NCBI GenBank assembly: GCA_006384855.1
Contig: VCJN01000748.1
Span: 16,279 to 80,278 of the forward strand
Source: Tetraselmis striata
Taxonomy: Eukaryota; Chlorophyta; Chlorodendrophyceae; Chlorodendrales; Chlorodendraceae
Reading direction: 5' to 3'
DNA length: 64,000 nucleotides
Shown here piece by piece: positions 45,022-56,224 of this stretch (positions are counted from its first letter, which is position 1; each line of letters starts with the position of its first letter). The position numbers and the translations under genes were made by a program. Under the pieces are notes generated by a model that saw nothing but the letters and a program-made list of their open reading frames with translations, did not search any database and was not told where the DNA came from.

Positions 45022-46566
45022 TCAACACAGCAAGCCGCCTAAAAGCGGCCCGCATCCCGCATAAGGCGGGATGGATGAGTGATGCGCACACGGTTCAGAG
45101 TCCGGGCCACGCGAGCACGTGTGTGTGTGGGTGATCCTCGGACGTGCTGTATGTGCAGCGTCAGCAACGGGATGGGAGACGAATCTGCGCCGTCTGATGA
45201 GGCAGCGAGCACGCTCTCGAGCGGCCACCAAGCTCAGGACCCCGAGGAAATCTCTTGCGAGCAAGGCCTCCTCATGAGCCCGGGTGATGCACCGAGTGCC
45301 CCGCGATGAGAGGGCACCCCGGTCCGCAGCCAAGCATGCGATACCACGCACTGTGCGGTGCACCCCCTTGCTCACCTCACCCACTGTGCCGAAGACCATG
45401 CCCGTGTACTCCGACATATCCAGGATGTCTCGAAGAGGACCCTTGTGTCCGGGCTCCGTGTTGTGCCACGCCGCGTCCCGCGCAGCCAACCCCCGTTGTA
45501 TGTCGCCCAACAGGGAGCGCTCAAACCGATCCACAGCTGTGGCCCGGGGCACTGAAGTGTACTTGACCCCGTACCGCATAGTCTTGAACTCTAGCAGCGT
45601 GGACTTCAAGCTCCGGGGATCATAGCTCCCGGTCACGACGTTGAACGCCGGAAGGGAGAGCTCTGCGTCCGGCACTAGGTCCTTGAGTTCATCCCGGGGT
45701 ACGGTGTTGCCGAGAGGCACTGCCTGCTGGAACAAGTCATCCACCTCCCGCCGTACCGCGATACCTAGGTCGTGAACACAGTGATCGCGGAAGGCATCTG
45801 CGATAGCGTCGTGCTGTACACGCCAGTGAGCGTCTCCAGGCGCCGGGAGGTTCATGAGCGCGTCGCCGTATAGATCAACAATGACGGGGTTGTGCTCCGT
45901 CGAGGGCAGAATAATCTGGCACCCAACCACCGGGGCCAAGCACGGGCTAGGCAAAAAGAAGTACCCGGCAGCGACCTCCCGCAGCTCATGCGGAGTCATG
46001 GCTGTCCGCGCGGTGGGGATGGCCACTGTCCACATGCCTGACGCCGCGTCGAGCTGGTTGAACAAGATCCGTTCCCTACATGTGGCAGGGAGAGCGCACA
46101 CCTCATTTCGAAGCCGAGAGTTGTTGGCTTGGTCTAGAAATGCCGTCAGCTCCTTTTGCGAGCCCGACGCAGCCTCCACTTCCCGCTCTATCTGGCGTGC
46201 ATCTGCGTCGCCGAGATGGCCAGCAGTAGCCGCTTGGAGGCGGCCCCACGCCTCGCGCATCTCCGCGGCGTAGCTGTCCGACCCATGAGCATCGTTGAGG
46301 AAGTGGTCATACTGGCGGGCGGAAGAATTTGCGTTGAAGCTGCCTCGGCCAAGTACGGACCCGAGCTGTGGGTCGAAGAAACCAGGGGTGGGGGTGTTGG
46401 TGCCGGAGTCGCTACCCGTACGTTGTGCAGCCCCGCGTCCGCCGACCCGCCGACCCGGGGCCCGGCGTCCATCGACGGACGGGCGGCGAGGCGGATGGAT
46501 GGGCGACGGTCGTCCGGCGACCGGCGACGGACGAACGACGGCGTCCGGCGTCCGGGTCTGGTCCAC
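45022..46566 (-). CDS. Mobile-element protein with PD-ExK nuclease motif
   Basis: The frame is open for 514 codons down from a GTG at 46566. No upstream in-frame ATG is evident and the first internal ATG is far inside, so the start is unknown. The N-terminal ~60 residues are Pro/Arg/Ser-rich. The middle is helical. At 45672-45667 the codons read P-D (VPDAELSLPAF) and at 45591-45583 E-F-K (LLEFKTM), the spacing expected of a PD-(D/E)xK nuclease core, followed by a helical C-terminus. The last ~20 codons run into the hairpin motif at 45031, so they are probably read-through. The 5' part is related to 61310-61450, a solo copy preceded by the same hairpin motif. There is no reverse transcriptase in this ORF. 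It may be a stand-alone relative of the endonuclease domain of R2-type elements; that link is inference. Confidence 0.5.
   Translation of the reverse strand: MDQTRTPDAVVRPSPVAGRPSPIHPPRRPSVDGRRAPGRRVGGRGAAQRTGSDSGTNTPTPGFFDPQLGSVLGRGSFNANSSARQYDHFLNDAHGSDSYAAEMREAWGRLQAATAGHLGDADARQIEREVEAASGSQKELTAFLDQANNSRLRNEVCALPATCRERILFNQLDAASGMWTVAIPTARTAMTPHELREVAAGYFFLPSPCLAPVVGCQIILPSTEHNPVIVDLYGDALMNLPAPGDAHWRVQHDAIADAFRDHCVHDLGIAVRREVDDLFQQAVPLGNTVPRDELKDLVPDAELSLPAFNVVTGSYDPRSLKSTLLEFKTMRYGVKYTSVPRATAVDRFERSLLGDIQRGLAARDAAWHNTEPGHKGPLRDILDMSEYTGMVFGTVGEVSKGVHRTVRGIACLAADRGALSSRGTRCITRAHEEALLARDFLGVLSLVAARERARCLIRRRRFVSHPVADAAHTARPRITHTHTCSRGPDSEPCAHHSSIPPYAGCGPLLGGLLC
45031..45076 (+). repeat. 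Double-hairpin motif, copy 1
   Basis: CAAGCCGCCTAAAAGCGGCC folds GCCGC against GCGGC. It is followed by CATCCCGC and GCGGGATG around a five-base loop, a perfect second hairpin. It sits at the 3' end of the PD-ExK ORF. Related copies are at 56225-56285, 61141 and 61264. Confidence 0.75.
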
Positions 46567-46569
46567 GCT

Positions 46570-47061
46570 GCGGGCTCGGCGCTTCGCGCCATGCCCGCCC
46601 CGTAGACCCGACGAACCGCGACGACCGGCCGCCCGACCGGCGGCCGGCCGACCGGTACCCGTACCGATAGTCAGCAGCAGGCGGTAGTAATATAAGCAGC
46701 GCGAAGGTTATTTGGGCCTGCGCGGAATTATAGCGGAAGCTATAACGGATACAACTGTGAACATATAATATAATCTATGCGAAACCGTTCCGAAATTTGG
46801 CGACCGATTCACGCACTCACGCACGCACGCACAGACTCACCTCGCAATGAATATGGTACCGCAAGGATGCAGTCACTACGCGATCTTACTTAAATGCTCA
46901 TGTAAGTATAGTCACTACGCGATCTTACGGGCAGTATATGGCCACCCGGCTACCCGTTCGCGTTACGGCTTAAGACTACTGTAGGTATAGATAGAATGCT
47001 ACCCTAAAAGCGAATCAGGATTATATAACATGGTTTAGGAGACAAAATCCTGGAAAATCCT

Positions 47062-47093
<32 letters not shown>

Positions 47094-48360
47094 GTCGGTT
47101 CGACATTGCAAATTCCGTTCGACAACCCGTCAGACACGGCCGAGCATCGTTGCTATACCACTACTGTACATGAGCCACGACCGCCGGCGCACCCATACGA
47201 TGCCACGACCCACAGAGTGACACAATGTTGGCGCCGTGCTGCCCAATGCACGCAAAAGCTGCGCGGTGCTTGCACGCAAGCACCCCGCCGCCGCCGCCGT
47301 GGCGGCATCATTCTGCACCATATATATCATTCGGCGACTGCGAATCAGCCATACTACCCCATTGCGGCGAACATATTAGCCCCAAAGTTGGCGACGGAGG
47401 CGCTTAATTGATGAGGATGTAGTTATCCCACTAATTTGTGTTGCTGGTTGTGGTGGTGGGGGGGGGGGGGGGGGGAGCTCAGCGGTTACATGCAACCCGC
47501 AGGAGCGCAATATAACCATTCTAACGGCGCGGGACGGGGCTGTGCGTACATGGCAAGTGCATAGCAGCCGTGACGAGGCATTGCTGCCCCTCAGAGACAC
47601 CGGGGGGGGGGGGGGGGGGGCAGTGCATTGTAAATCACGTTACAACTACAATGCATGTTCATTTGTGAGTTATTGCCAAGACGAGCTACACGGCGGAGGA
47701 AAGGACGACGATGGGTGTCGCAAGACGAGAAGTACGCAGTTGGTCGGCCATGGCAATGTCGTTGCATGTTACGCTAAGGGGGTACGCTGGCTTGGCAGCG
47801 TTGATATCACCCCTGCGCTTTAGCATTATCATGTGCCGTGTGATGCGGGGGCGCTGGGCGGCAGGGGAGGCGGCGGAGGGCGCGGTGAATTGCGGACGCC
47901 CGCCGCGGACACTAGCCTCCCAGACTGTCTCGCAATTACACTGTGATGGCCCGTAATCGCGATTTTCACACGGAATGGGCTTGTACTCGCCGTATCTACC
48001 ATGTAATCGCCATTTTTCTGCTCGGCTCGGTACTCGCATTGAAGTGCTCGGCTGCCCGCGTTCCGGAATTGCTATCAGTATCAATGATGCTACTAGCAGC
48101 ATGCTCATGTGCCATCCTCACAGTACATTGTACCCACATCGCGCCTCGCGCGGCAACTTGTAATCGTGTGGCACTTTCGCCACACTATACTTTTAACGTC
48201 TCACAAGCTCTGCGTGGCGACACAACGGCCAACGACGGCCTCAAACCGCCGGCTGAATTGCTGGACACTTTAATAATACCATGCGCAGAGCGTGAGCATG
48301 CATTGACTCCTACCCACCCCCCCGCGCTTGCGAGCCGCCGGCGCCGAGTAGTGGTGTGCC
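46570..48360. other. No gene seen; homopolymer tracts
   Basis: Includes G-runs at about 47064-47092, 47459-47475 and 47602-47620. No continuous coding frame could be supported. Confidence 0.35.
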
Positions 48361-49183
48361 ATGGGGCGTCGCAACTCCAAGCGCCGTATTCGTGAGGGCA
48401 AGGAGGGTTGGTCGCCTGCCACGGGGACTTGGGAAGCGGCGGCCAAGAGGGTGCGCTGCAACGCGTGTGGTGCCCCTGTCTCGAAGAGTCAATTCTACGA
48501 CAATATCCTAGATGGACGGAGGCGTGTGCCGAGCCTCGGACACCGCCGCGCTTGTCGCAGCCGGAGGTGATGGCGCCCCTGCTGCACCGTACGTCCGTCA
48601 CGCCTCAGCTCCGTCCGGACCCGGTCAGACCGAAACGCGGGGCGAGCCGGATGATGCATCGATGCCGTCGCCGCCGCCATCCCCCCCGCCTCCCTCTCCG
48701 CCGCTTCCGTCTCCCCGAAACGAATCAGTCAGCCCCGCACTACTTAGCGGCGGGGAGGGGCGTTTGGTGTCGTCTGATGGTGGCATGGCAGCAAGCATGG
48801 CAGTGCATGAGATGAATGCCGAGCTTCACGTGGCGATGTTCTAACCAAGACGTTCGGGACACGTGGGAGTTTTCTCGGCCAGGTAGCCCCCCCCCCCACA
48901 CCCATGTTACCCTTCCCCCTCCCCGATGTCCCGTTACTACACCTGCAATAGGCCCCCGCCGCCATGTGATAGCCACCCGTGTGTATCACCCAACGTACAT
49001 GTCGTCAGTTGGAGATGGGATAACGAGGACGCATACCCGGCGGATAGGGAGCTGGTGATGAAGGTGATTTACGACGGCGGCGACTCGGAAGAGCTAACTG
49101 AGTCGGAGATATATACAACCGCTATACCTGACGACAGATTGGCTGAGCGATTTCACTCGCAGGTTGCCTCAAGGCGCCATTGA
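48361..49183 (+). CDS. Small zinc-finger-like ORF and downstream coding fragments
   Basis: The first frame starts MGRRNSKRRIREGKEGWSP and has CNACGAPVSKSQFYDN followed by HRRAC, a C-x2-C...H-x3-C pattern that could bind zinc. A second frame overlapping from 48512 carries an Ala/Gly/Pro-rich stretch ending VHEMNAELHVAMF. A third from about 48990 reads HVVSWRWDNEDAYPADRE and SEELTESEIYTTAIPDDR to a stop at 49183. These may be exons or frameshifted pieces of one gene; splice sites were not settled. It lies directly before the terminal repeat of the second element copy (49307). Function unknown. Confidence 0.3.
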
Positions 49184-49528
49184 CGCCCTAAGCTACCGCC
49201 GACGGTGCGCCCCTTGCGCACCCACCGACGGTGCCTTCGGGGGGTTGCTTAGTTCTTGGCTTAGGGGTGAGGGTATCGCACCGGCCACGTGTAAACGGAA
49301 AAAGGGCAAATATCGAGTCAAAATGGGCACATTTACGGACTCGAAAATGTGCCTCCCTTAACTCGGTTTTTGCACCCCCCAAGGGGGGTGCAAAAACTGA
49401 GTAACGCCCAATACTGTACGAATGTACTGTGAAACTGGCCTTTCACACATTCTTGCCAACACTGTACGAGGTACCCTTCACATATACTGCACTATGTACT
49501 ACACATCTGTCCACCGCCCCTTGACGAG

Positions 49529-50134
49529 ATGCGTCGCTACCAGTCCATGCTAACCGTTTTTGCCTCGAATTCTACTCCGCCGCTGTGCTTTTCACTCTTC
49601 TATCACTCGCAAGCACCCTCGCTCGCGCTTTTGTTCAGGGAGGCATCTTCACGCATCTTGGTTCACAAAAGCATGGCACACCGTCCTCGCAAAGGAAAAC
49701 GCACCTCTGCCCGGTTGAAGACTCCGGTGGCGGGGGCATCTGTAGCTGCGCTTGGTTTCGAGCCAACGACGGCTCCCGACGCACTGCTAGTGACCCCCAT
49801 GGCGCAAGATTCTCCGCAGATGCACTTGCGTTCGGGCAGGAGGGCGTATCAGGCTCCAATACCCACGACTCAGCCCATAAGGCCCATGCAACCGAGCGGT
49901 GGGCAACATCGAAGCGGACCGCCATGGCCTTGGTACGGAGATTCGCAGCCTTTGGCCGAGCCGGGGCCTCAGCCTAACCCCCAGCCTCAAGGCGTGCCAC
50001 CTTTGGACCCACTCCCAGGAGCGACTCCAACGGTACGCGGACTCGCATCTTCGTTAGCATCACTCATCTCGGCGCCGTGGGCTGCGTTAAGCGCACCTTG
50101 CCATCGCGCATCCTCGTGGGTTCACCTTGTCTAG
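49529..50134 (+). CDS. Element first ORF, second copy
   Basis: Open for 201 codons from MRRYQSMLTVF. It differs from the 8435-9076 copy by a handful of substitutions and by a frame change near residue 20, where this copy reads ASNSTPPLCFSLFY. That difference lies before the internal start MAHRPRKGKRTSARLK, which supports the internal ATG as the real one. Basic and Pro-rich; no known domain recognised. Confidence 0.5.
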   Translation: MRRYQSMLTVFASNSTPPLCFSLFYHSQAPSLALLFREASSRILVHKSMAHRPRKGKRTSARLKTPVAGASVAALGFEPTTAPDALLVTPMAQDSPQMHLRSGRRAYQAPIPTTQPIRPMQPSGGQHRSGPPWPWYGDSQPLAEPGPQPNPQPQGVPPLDPLPGATPTVRGLASSLASLISAPWAALSAPCHRASSWVHLV

Positions 50135-50227
50135 AGCCGGTCAAGGTGAACCTTTGGCCACGATTCATGAGGATGAGCACGGACAGGAAGAGGAGGAGGA
50201 GGAGGAGGGGCCCAATACTGTCGGAGG

Positions 50228-50966
50228 GTGTCCGCCTGGACAAACAAGCCCCGCCACAAGCGCCACAAGTGGGAGCAAAATGGTAACGGGTTTAAGATGG
50301 CGAAAGAATTGGAGGACGACGTCCTCTTCCAGGCGCCTAAGCCGAAACGCGAAACCCGGTCAAGCCGTCAGGCGCCTTCGGGTGCCGCTGCTGGAAGTCG
50401 CCTTGCCACATCTTCCCATGGCGGTGCCCCATCTCTGCGTCCCCGACCCACATCTCCGCTCAAAAAGCCCTCATCTCGGGACGCAAAGCCGATAACGCCG
50501 CCTGCGCGGACATCTCGGCCTCCTACTCTCGCACCGACTGTCTTCCGCCGGCCTAGGACAGGGAGCACTCCAAGTGCACCCAGGCTCGACTTCCAGCGGT
50601 ATGCTCCTCTCCCTCCCCTTCGTGGGCAGTCTGCACCCACGCCCCTCGCTGAGCGACTTGTCGCGCCTCGCCTTGTCGGAGAATCTCCGCCAATCACCGA
50701 CCCCACCTACCATCGCCACTTTTGTCGGCAACCAAGACTTCCTTCAAACACGCGTCCGCTCGTTTTTTGGGTCCCAAGACCTTTGCGACCGCGTCGCTGA
50801 CCTAGGGGACATGCTGGTCGCTGCACGTCTTGCCGGTTCCCGTGGTGAGGAGAAGGCGTGCACCTTCATTGGAGGCGGCAGGAAGCAGCTGCATCTCGAC
50901 ATGAGTGGTGACACCAGCCCCCTTTCCCATTCCTTATTTACGTCCTTGTTCACCAACGACCTCTAA
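50228..50966 (+). pseudogene. MAKELEDD-module ORF with frameshift into a new tail
   Basis: The frame from 50228 carries MAKELEDDVLFQAPKPKRE and a Pro/Ser/Arg-rich linker. Around 50620 the coding sense moves to the frame ending at 50966 (TIATFVGNQDFLQTRVRSFF, DRVADLGDMLVAARLAG). From about 50530 onward it has no match in the 6-9 kb copy. A donor-like GAGTGGTGACA near 50902 suggests splicing to the coding stretch at 50985. Confidence 0.4.
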
Positions 50967-50984
50967 CACCTCACGACCCGCAGG

Positions 50985-51275
50985 CCCCGATGACCTCAGA
51001 CTGCGGGGGAGGGGCGGGGACGACAACACGGTGAACATGCGAGCCTCCCTGGCCTCCAATGAACACCGGCTTGTATCCAACGAGCTGCGGGGGATTTGCA
51101 ACGATTATGTCCAAGAAGCTCACCGGCAGCTACGAATCTCGTCCCCTGGTTACAATGCCCGGCACAAGGACCTCGTCATGGCAGACCCGGTCTGCGGCTC
51201 GGGTTCTGCCCATGTAGATGGCGTGGCGGGGGGGGGCTCCTCCTCATCATCTTTCTCAATTGCTGTGCGCCACTG
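50985..51275 (+). CDS. Candidate internal exon of the second element copy
   Basis: Follows a CCCGCAG acceptor-like site. It reads PDDLRLRGRGGDDNTVN, then SNEHRLVSNELRGICNDYV and SSPGYNARHKDLVMADP before low-complexity Gly/Ser. Unrecognised family. Confidence 0.35.
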
Positions 51276-51404
51276 ACTGCCGTCCGGAGGGGGAGAGATG
51301 TGACTATCGTCGACGCCTTGAAGTGGGCTGCACATGGAATCGTGAGCCTCCCCCCCTCCCCCAACACCCCTTTTCGCCTTCCACAGTGCCATTGTGTTTT
51401 AGAC

Positions 51405-51951
51405 ATCAGTAGGGTGGAATCTCACCCTCGCGTGTGACTCTCACTACATCTTCGCTCAGTGGGAAGTGGCTGCAGCCTCGTCGCTTGGCGTCGTGCTTTG
51501 GATGGAGCAGAATCGGCCGGAGGTCCTTGCCGAGCTCCGGAAGGTTCGGAATCTCTACACTGGGCGCCTCGCGCAGAGCAAATATCTCGTCCCCCTCGGC
51601 GTCGCGGACGACCGGTACCGCATGGACGTCTGCGATGGAAACGAGGACGCTTCGACATACTCGCGCCCTGGTCTTGCTTTTCTCTTGCCTGCACAAGATG
51701 TCCACGCCAACCCACCAAAGGGAGGCGTCAACCTTGCGTTCGCAACAAGATGCCCGAGATGCAAGGAAGTTGCGGGTGTCAGCCCTTGCTTCCGCATCTT
51801 CCTGAGCTTGCACCCCAACACATGCGCCATGATGCCAGGACCGGAGTGGCAAATTCTGTGCTACGACGTCTCCGGCCTGGCTGCCTTCCTGCGTGAAGTC
51901 GACCACAAGGACGAGGCCTACCGTCGCATGCACGTCTATGCTGAGGTATAG
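51405..51951 (+). CDS. Candidate 3' exon of the second element copy
   Basis: An open frame reads HYIFAQWEVAAASSLGVVL, then RYRMDVCDGNEDASTYSR and a CPRCKE pair, to a stop at 51951. Length and composition are protein-like and there is no break for ~180 codons. It probably continues the coding sequence at 50985 after an intron. Family not recognised; the single CxxC pair is not enough to call a zinc finger. Confidence 0.4.
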
Positions 51952-51960
51952 GCATGTCAT

Positions 51961-54580
51961 TGTCGAATCGTTTGAAATTTGATATTTCTTACAATTTGCT
52001 TCCGCTTAGATTTACTAGTTCTAAGCAGGGCAGTTGTCTCACGGACCGGTTGCAGGAACCCGCAGAATGAGTCCCATGCAGGCCATAGGGCCCGCTAATG
52101 AAAGCGTGTAGCGTGTAGCGTGTAGCCCTATGAAGGCCATATATCTTAAGAGAGAGCGGTGACGTCCTTGGGCCCCTCTCCCTTACTTCCCCCCCCCCCC
52201 CCCCCCCCCCTCCCCTCCCCTGCCGCTAGACCTTCCGCCGGTCCTCCGGGTGACGGGGCAGAGGCGCACATCACTTTCTACGGTAACCCGTACGACATTT
52301 CGCGATCCGAATACGGTACGAATAATCGGCCCGCGCGCGCCGCGCCCCTTCGCCGCGGGGTCCGCGTCGCCGCCCGCGGTACCCGCCCCGCACTGCGGGC
52401 GGCACGCATCACGCACCCACTATAGCACACCCTCGGCCACCCCACAAGCTCCCGCCCACTCCGTAGACCTATCCGCTGCCCCCTTCTAGGATATAGGGCG
52501 GTCATTGCTGGCTGATGAGAGCGCGTGGATGTCCGTGGACAGCGGCCGTGAGATCCATCCTCGCGACTACGGCCCGATCGTCCACACGCCCACAACAGAT
52601 TCCCGTTCTGCGGACACCATACTTCACTAGGGACAAAACCGCTCGGATATAGAAAGGAATAGCTTAGTCCAAATAGAAGGCCTATACAGCGCACGGCGTT
52701 CCCCAACTCATCCGACCGAGCCAACGGCGCCGGGGCGAAGTTGGTGGATCTGTGGTATCTCTGGGGTCGCCATATAGATCCCGCAACACTCCGCCTGCGC
52801 GGCCGTGGCGGTCGTGACCAACCCATCATCGCCGCAAAATAGGGTATTGTTGGCGCAGCGGGTGGTCGCGGTGTCGGGGGCTGAAAGTCGTGGGCTAGCT
52901 ACGCTAGAGCACATGGGCGACGAGCCGCGCGGCGTGCGTGTCGCGCTGCCGCAGGTGCACATTGCACAACAGCGCGAACCGCTTACCGGTATTACACATT
53001 CGGGGACTTTTTGCAATGTCGTATGGTTTACAGCGGTTAGGGATTTGCATTGTCGTTGCTGCGTTCAGTAGTGGCGGGCTACCCCTGCGCTTTCTGTTTG
53101 CCGGCGCGTTTGGCTTTGTGATTGTGTGTGCCGAGGCCTGTAGGCGGTGCTACTTGAATTTTTTTCCCTGAAGCAGTCCGTGTAGCCATTGCACCGCATT
53201 GATATGCATGCATTTAAGTAGGGCATTGACCTTCGTTGGGTGATTTGCTCTAGTAGATAGGTTCGAGCGGTCGGGGCGCATGTCTTGCGTCGGACCGCCC
53301 TTGAACGTATACTTATGCGGGGTGCCAATGCAGTCCATGACGAGCGGGGTGATGTTCACCTTGCAGCCCCGGTCATTGTTGGCGCACGGCATTCGCTAGT
53401 GGTTCGTGTGGCGTGAATATCCCGTTGTGCACTGCCTCCATAATGTGGTCGGTGCATAATCTCTCCTCCGCAATTTAAAGTTTTAGGCCCATGCGAAGCC
53501 CGAAAAATCCTCGTCCATAGAGTTGCCCCGGGCCGGGTTGACGGCGCACAGTAAGTCAGGCTTGCGGTGTTGGGGTTGTTTGGAGCAGGGCGGGCGGGGG
53601 GGGGGGGGGGGGGGGGAGTATCCCGATATATGGACCGGGAACCGTAGGAGATCGAGTACCGTCGTTCTCGCCTTCCGTGTCGTGAAGCAGATGTTCGGCG
53701 GTGGGGGCCCTAGTTAGGTGCACTGGGTCGGGAAGTGCGAGGAGCTCCTTAATGAGAGACGACGTGGCCGAAAAGTCTTGAATGGGCTACTTTGTTTCCT
53801 GAGTCCGCTTTCAACGTTTGACATTTGCCACCGTAGTTTGCCCTCTCCATGTCTCTTTCCCGCAAGATGCGGTCGTGTCGGTCTTGCGTCAAGCCGTTCA
53901 GAAGTTCCCACGAGACCACATGGCCGTTGCTAATGAAGGAGTGTCATGGGTCGTATTCGCAGGTTAACCCCCCCGCTTCATGAGGCAAGTATTGTGCACA
54001 ATGTTCATAAACTCATCGCTCGAGTTTGTGGGTGCACATCGTACGTATCCAGTGAACTGCCGCATTTTTTAGGCTTCCATACCAACGACTGCGAAACCGT
54101 TACGAAATACGCCCGTTGTAAACTTGAAGGACAAACCTACTGGAAAATGGAAAGGGGTTGCGATGTTGTAAATGGTGTTTTAGGAACAAACGTCTTGATG
54201 TCCAGATGCTGTTAGAAAGTAATTCCGAGATTCGGTTTTTAGATGTATCAAAATGTTACACAAATTTATCACGGACAAAACTTTAAAAATCGGCTATTCG
54301 CTCAATACGTACGCAGTGTGTAATGGGCTTACGTAAACTCCGGGTGTTTCCTATGGAATTCGTCGAACACTGCGCCCCGGCGGTCCGCCGCCGACTCGAT
54401 CACTCGAGGAGTTTCCCGCGTTTCGTGCTGCGGGACTCGACCACCCCCACGGCTTGTATCGAGAGAGTTTTGGCGCCCGTGTGTAGCCCGACATAGGGGT
54501 TGATCCGTTCCTCTCCATTCTCTTCGGACCGCGTTTGTGGCCACGTGTACTTGCCGCCCGTGGGGTTTTGCAAGTCGTCA
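51961..54580. other. Decayed repeat region
   Basis: Includes GTGTAGC repeated three times near 52107, a C-run at 52190-52210, a G-run at 53597, and short minus-strand frames (for example 53150-53392 with KVNITPLVMDCIGTPHKY) that look like broken element coding sequence. Nothing can be assigned. Confidence 0.35.
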
Positions 54581-54586
54581 GAGTAG

Positions 54587-54790
54587 TTAATGTACCCTGA
54601 GGGTGAGGATTCCGGTTGCCACGCCATTTGCCCCCTTGTCCGCCAGCTCGTTGCCGGTGTTGCCTATGTGGGCCTTACCCTTGCCGAGGCGTGTGACAAC
54701 ACCATTCTCTGCGCATGACCGAATCAATGCGATATTAGCGCGTACCAAGCAACCATCGTGAGCCCAGCATTCCCGGAAAGCATGCCCGCG
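54587..54790 (-). pseudogene. RNase H domain fragment of a retroelement
   Basis: The minus frame reads LVRANIALIRSCAENG, then AHIGNTGNELADKGANG. This is the last strand/helix of retroelement RNase H domains (H-x-G-x-x-G-N-E-x-A-D-x-x-A). Upstream residues of the same frame do not show the earlier catalytic Asp/Glu, and downstream coding sense appears to shift to the frame at 54400-54627. A decayed LINE or similar element is likely. Confidence 0.55.
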
Positions 54791-55309
54791 CGCCATGCCG
54801 GTGCCGCGCACTAGAGGCGGCGCATGTGCCGGCATCGGTGCTGGCGCCGGATCGCCAAAAAGCGGGGAAGAAAAGTTGGCCGCGAGGGCCGAGATCGCGT
54901 CCTGATGGCGCTGCGAGTCGGTGTATTTGGTGGAACAAGGACTGGCTCCGTCGGGGCATTGGACTCGGCGACGCGGCGTTGACGGCGTGTAAAGGATCGT
55001 AGCCGGGAGGCGGGTGGTCGTCGTGCGCTCCAACGAAAAATGTACACAATCGCGAAAAGCATGCGATTTGTCTGAGAGCACACGTGGGCGTGCGCGTGCG
55101 TGGGTCGGTGCGTGGTATGGTACACCGGGCTCTCCGGGGTATGGGCGTATGGACGTCTTGGGGCTTGACTTCGCTAGGCGAAGTGTAGTCCATACGGGTG
55201 CGGCAGCGCGATGCCGACGGCTGAAAGGAATGGGGGTGGGGAGGTCATGGTGGCGGTAGGCACTCGGAACAGGCCGCACTTTGCCGACCTTATCCTCTCG
55301 TGCCACAAC

Positions 55310-56215
55310 ACTGGGTAATGTACTACTATTCTTAACACCGTAAAAAGCGGCGGAGAAGTATGAAGTTTGCTCGTCTCAAATAGCACATGCCAATAAGCCA
55401 TCACCCATTCATCTACTTCTTTCAACGCCTCCCGCCTCCCCCACCACAAGTAGGGGCGGTGGATGGAGAGGATAGCGAACATGATGATACCTGTAGTACT
55501 GAGCTATTGCCTCATCCATCACCGTGCGCATGTAAATTGATGTACCCCTTCCGCTTTCCCCCCAATATTCGGGGAGCACACTACCCCTGGAGTGACATCA
55601 CGACCCCCATTATGTAGAAGAACATATGTGCTTTCATGGGTCACTCAGGAAAAAACGCCACGCCTAAACATCGGAAAATACACAAAGGAGGGGGGTGTCC
55701 CGGATTGTTCTTGTAGGGGTAAACTCTCACCGTAAATATATTTGGCCCGGCGACTTTTCACGGCGTGTACGGGTACCTGTACGCTGTTTCACAAACTTGC
55801 TCACTGCTGCTGTGCTCAGTGGGAGTTTACACTCCACTTATCAATGATTTTTTCATCAAGGCTACTTTAACATATGCGCACCGCAAAGACTAGACTCATT
55901 ATATGCCTGTCAATTAGTGTCAGGAGGTTGCTTTTGATGGCCGTGCTGTATCAAAAGCGCGGAGGATCCGTGGATGACACACTGCAAGAGCGTATCGTAT
56001 AATCCTTATCTGTCGTGAGAAGATCTCCTCACAATTAATTAGGAAGTGTTAGAAAACACGTGCGTGTTTGCTTCATATCGTTCGTTCGTTCATAATACAC
56101 AATCATATCGATCCCTGCCCGCATACTTCTATCACGTCAGTAGGAATTTCGAGTATATCTAAGAATTTTGAGTAATGGATAAATACTAAGCGGCGCTTCG
56201 CGCCGGGGATTTGTG
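55310..56215. other. AT-richer spacer, no gene seen
   Basis: No coding frame, RNA gene or clear repeat could be supported in this stretch. Confidence 0.35.
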
Positions 56216-56224
56216 GAGGTGCCC

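Larger units (their letters stand above)
49307..51960 (+). mobile_element. Second copy of the terminal-repeat element, with a different tail
   Basis: Begins with GGGCAAATATCGAGTCAAAA and matches 8281-9319 (inverted) almost throughout: hairpin, palindrome, first ORF and the acidic/basic linker. At about 50285 homology jumps from the 8285 equivalent to the 6605 equivalent, so roughly 1.7 kb of body is absent. It continues through the MAKELEDD module to about 50525 and then diverges completely into other coding sequence. No opposing terminal repeat was found to the right. Confidence 0.65.

Noticed and set aside
9307-49320. A 40-kb inverted duplication, suggested by three inverted repeat pairs (9.2/49.4, 10.0/40.3, 16.9/41.0 kb).
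   Set aside because: The pairs are not nested in mirror order and the intervening DNA is unrelated, so they are dispersed copies of separate families.
54587-55306. A single 239-codon protein on the minus strand.
   Set aside because: Only the C-terminal ~60 residues resemble a known domain (RNase H); the rest is Pro/Arg/Ser-rich without support, so only the fragment was annotated.
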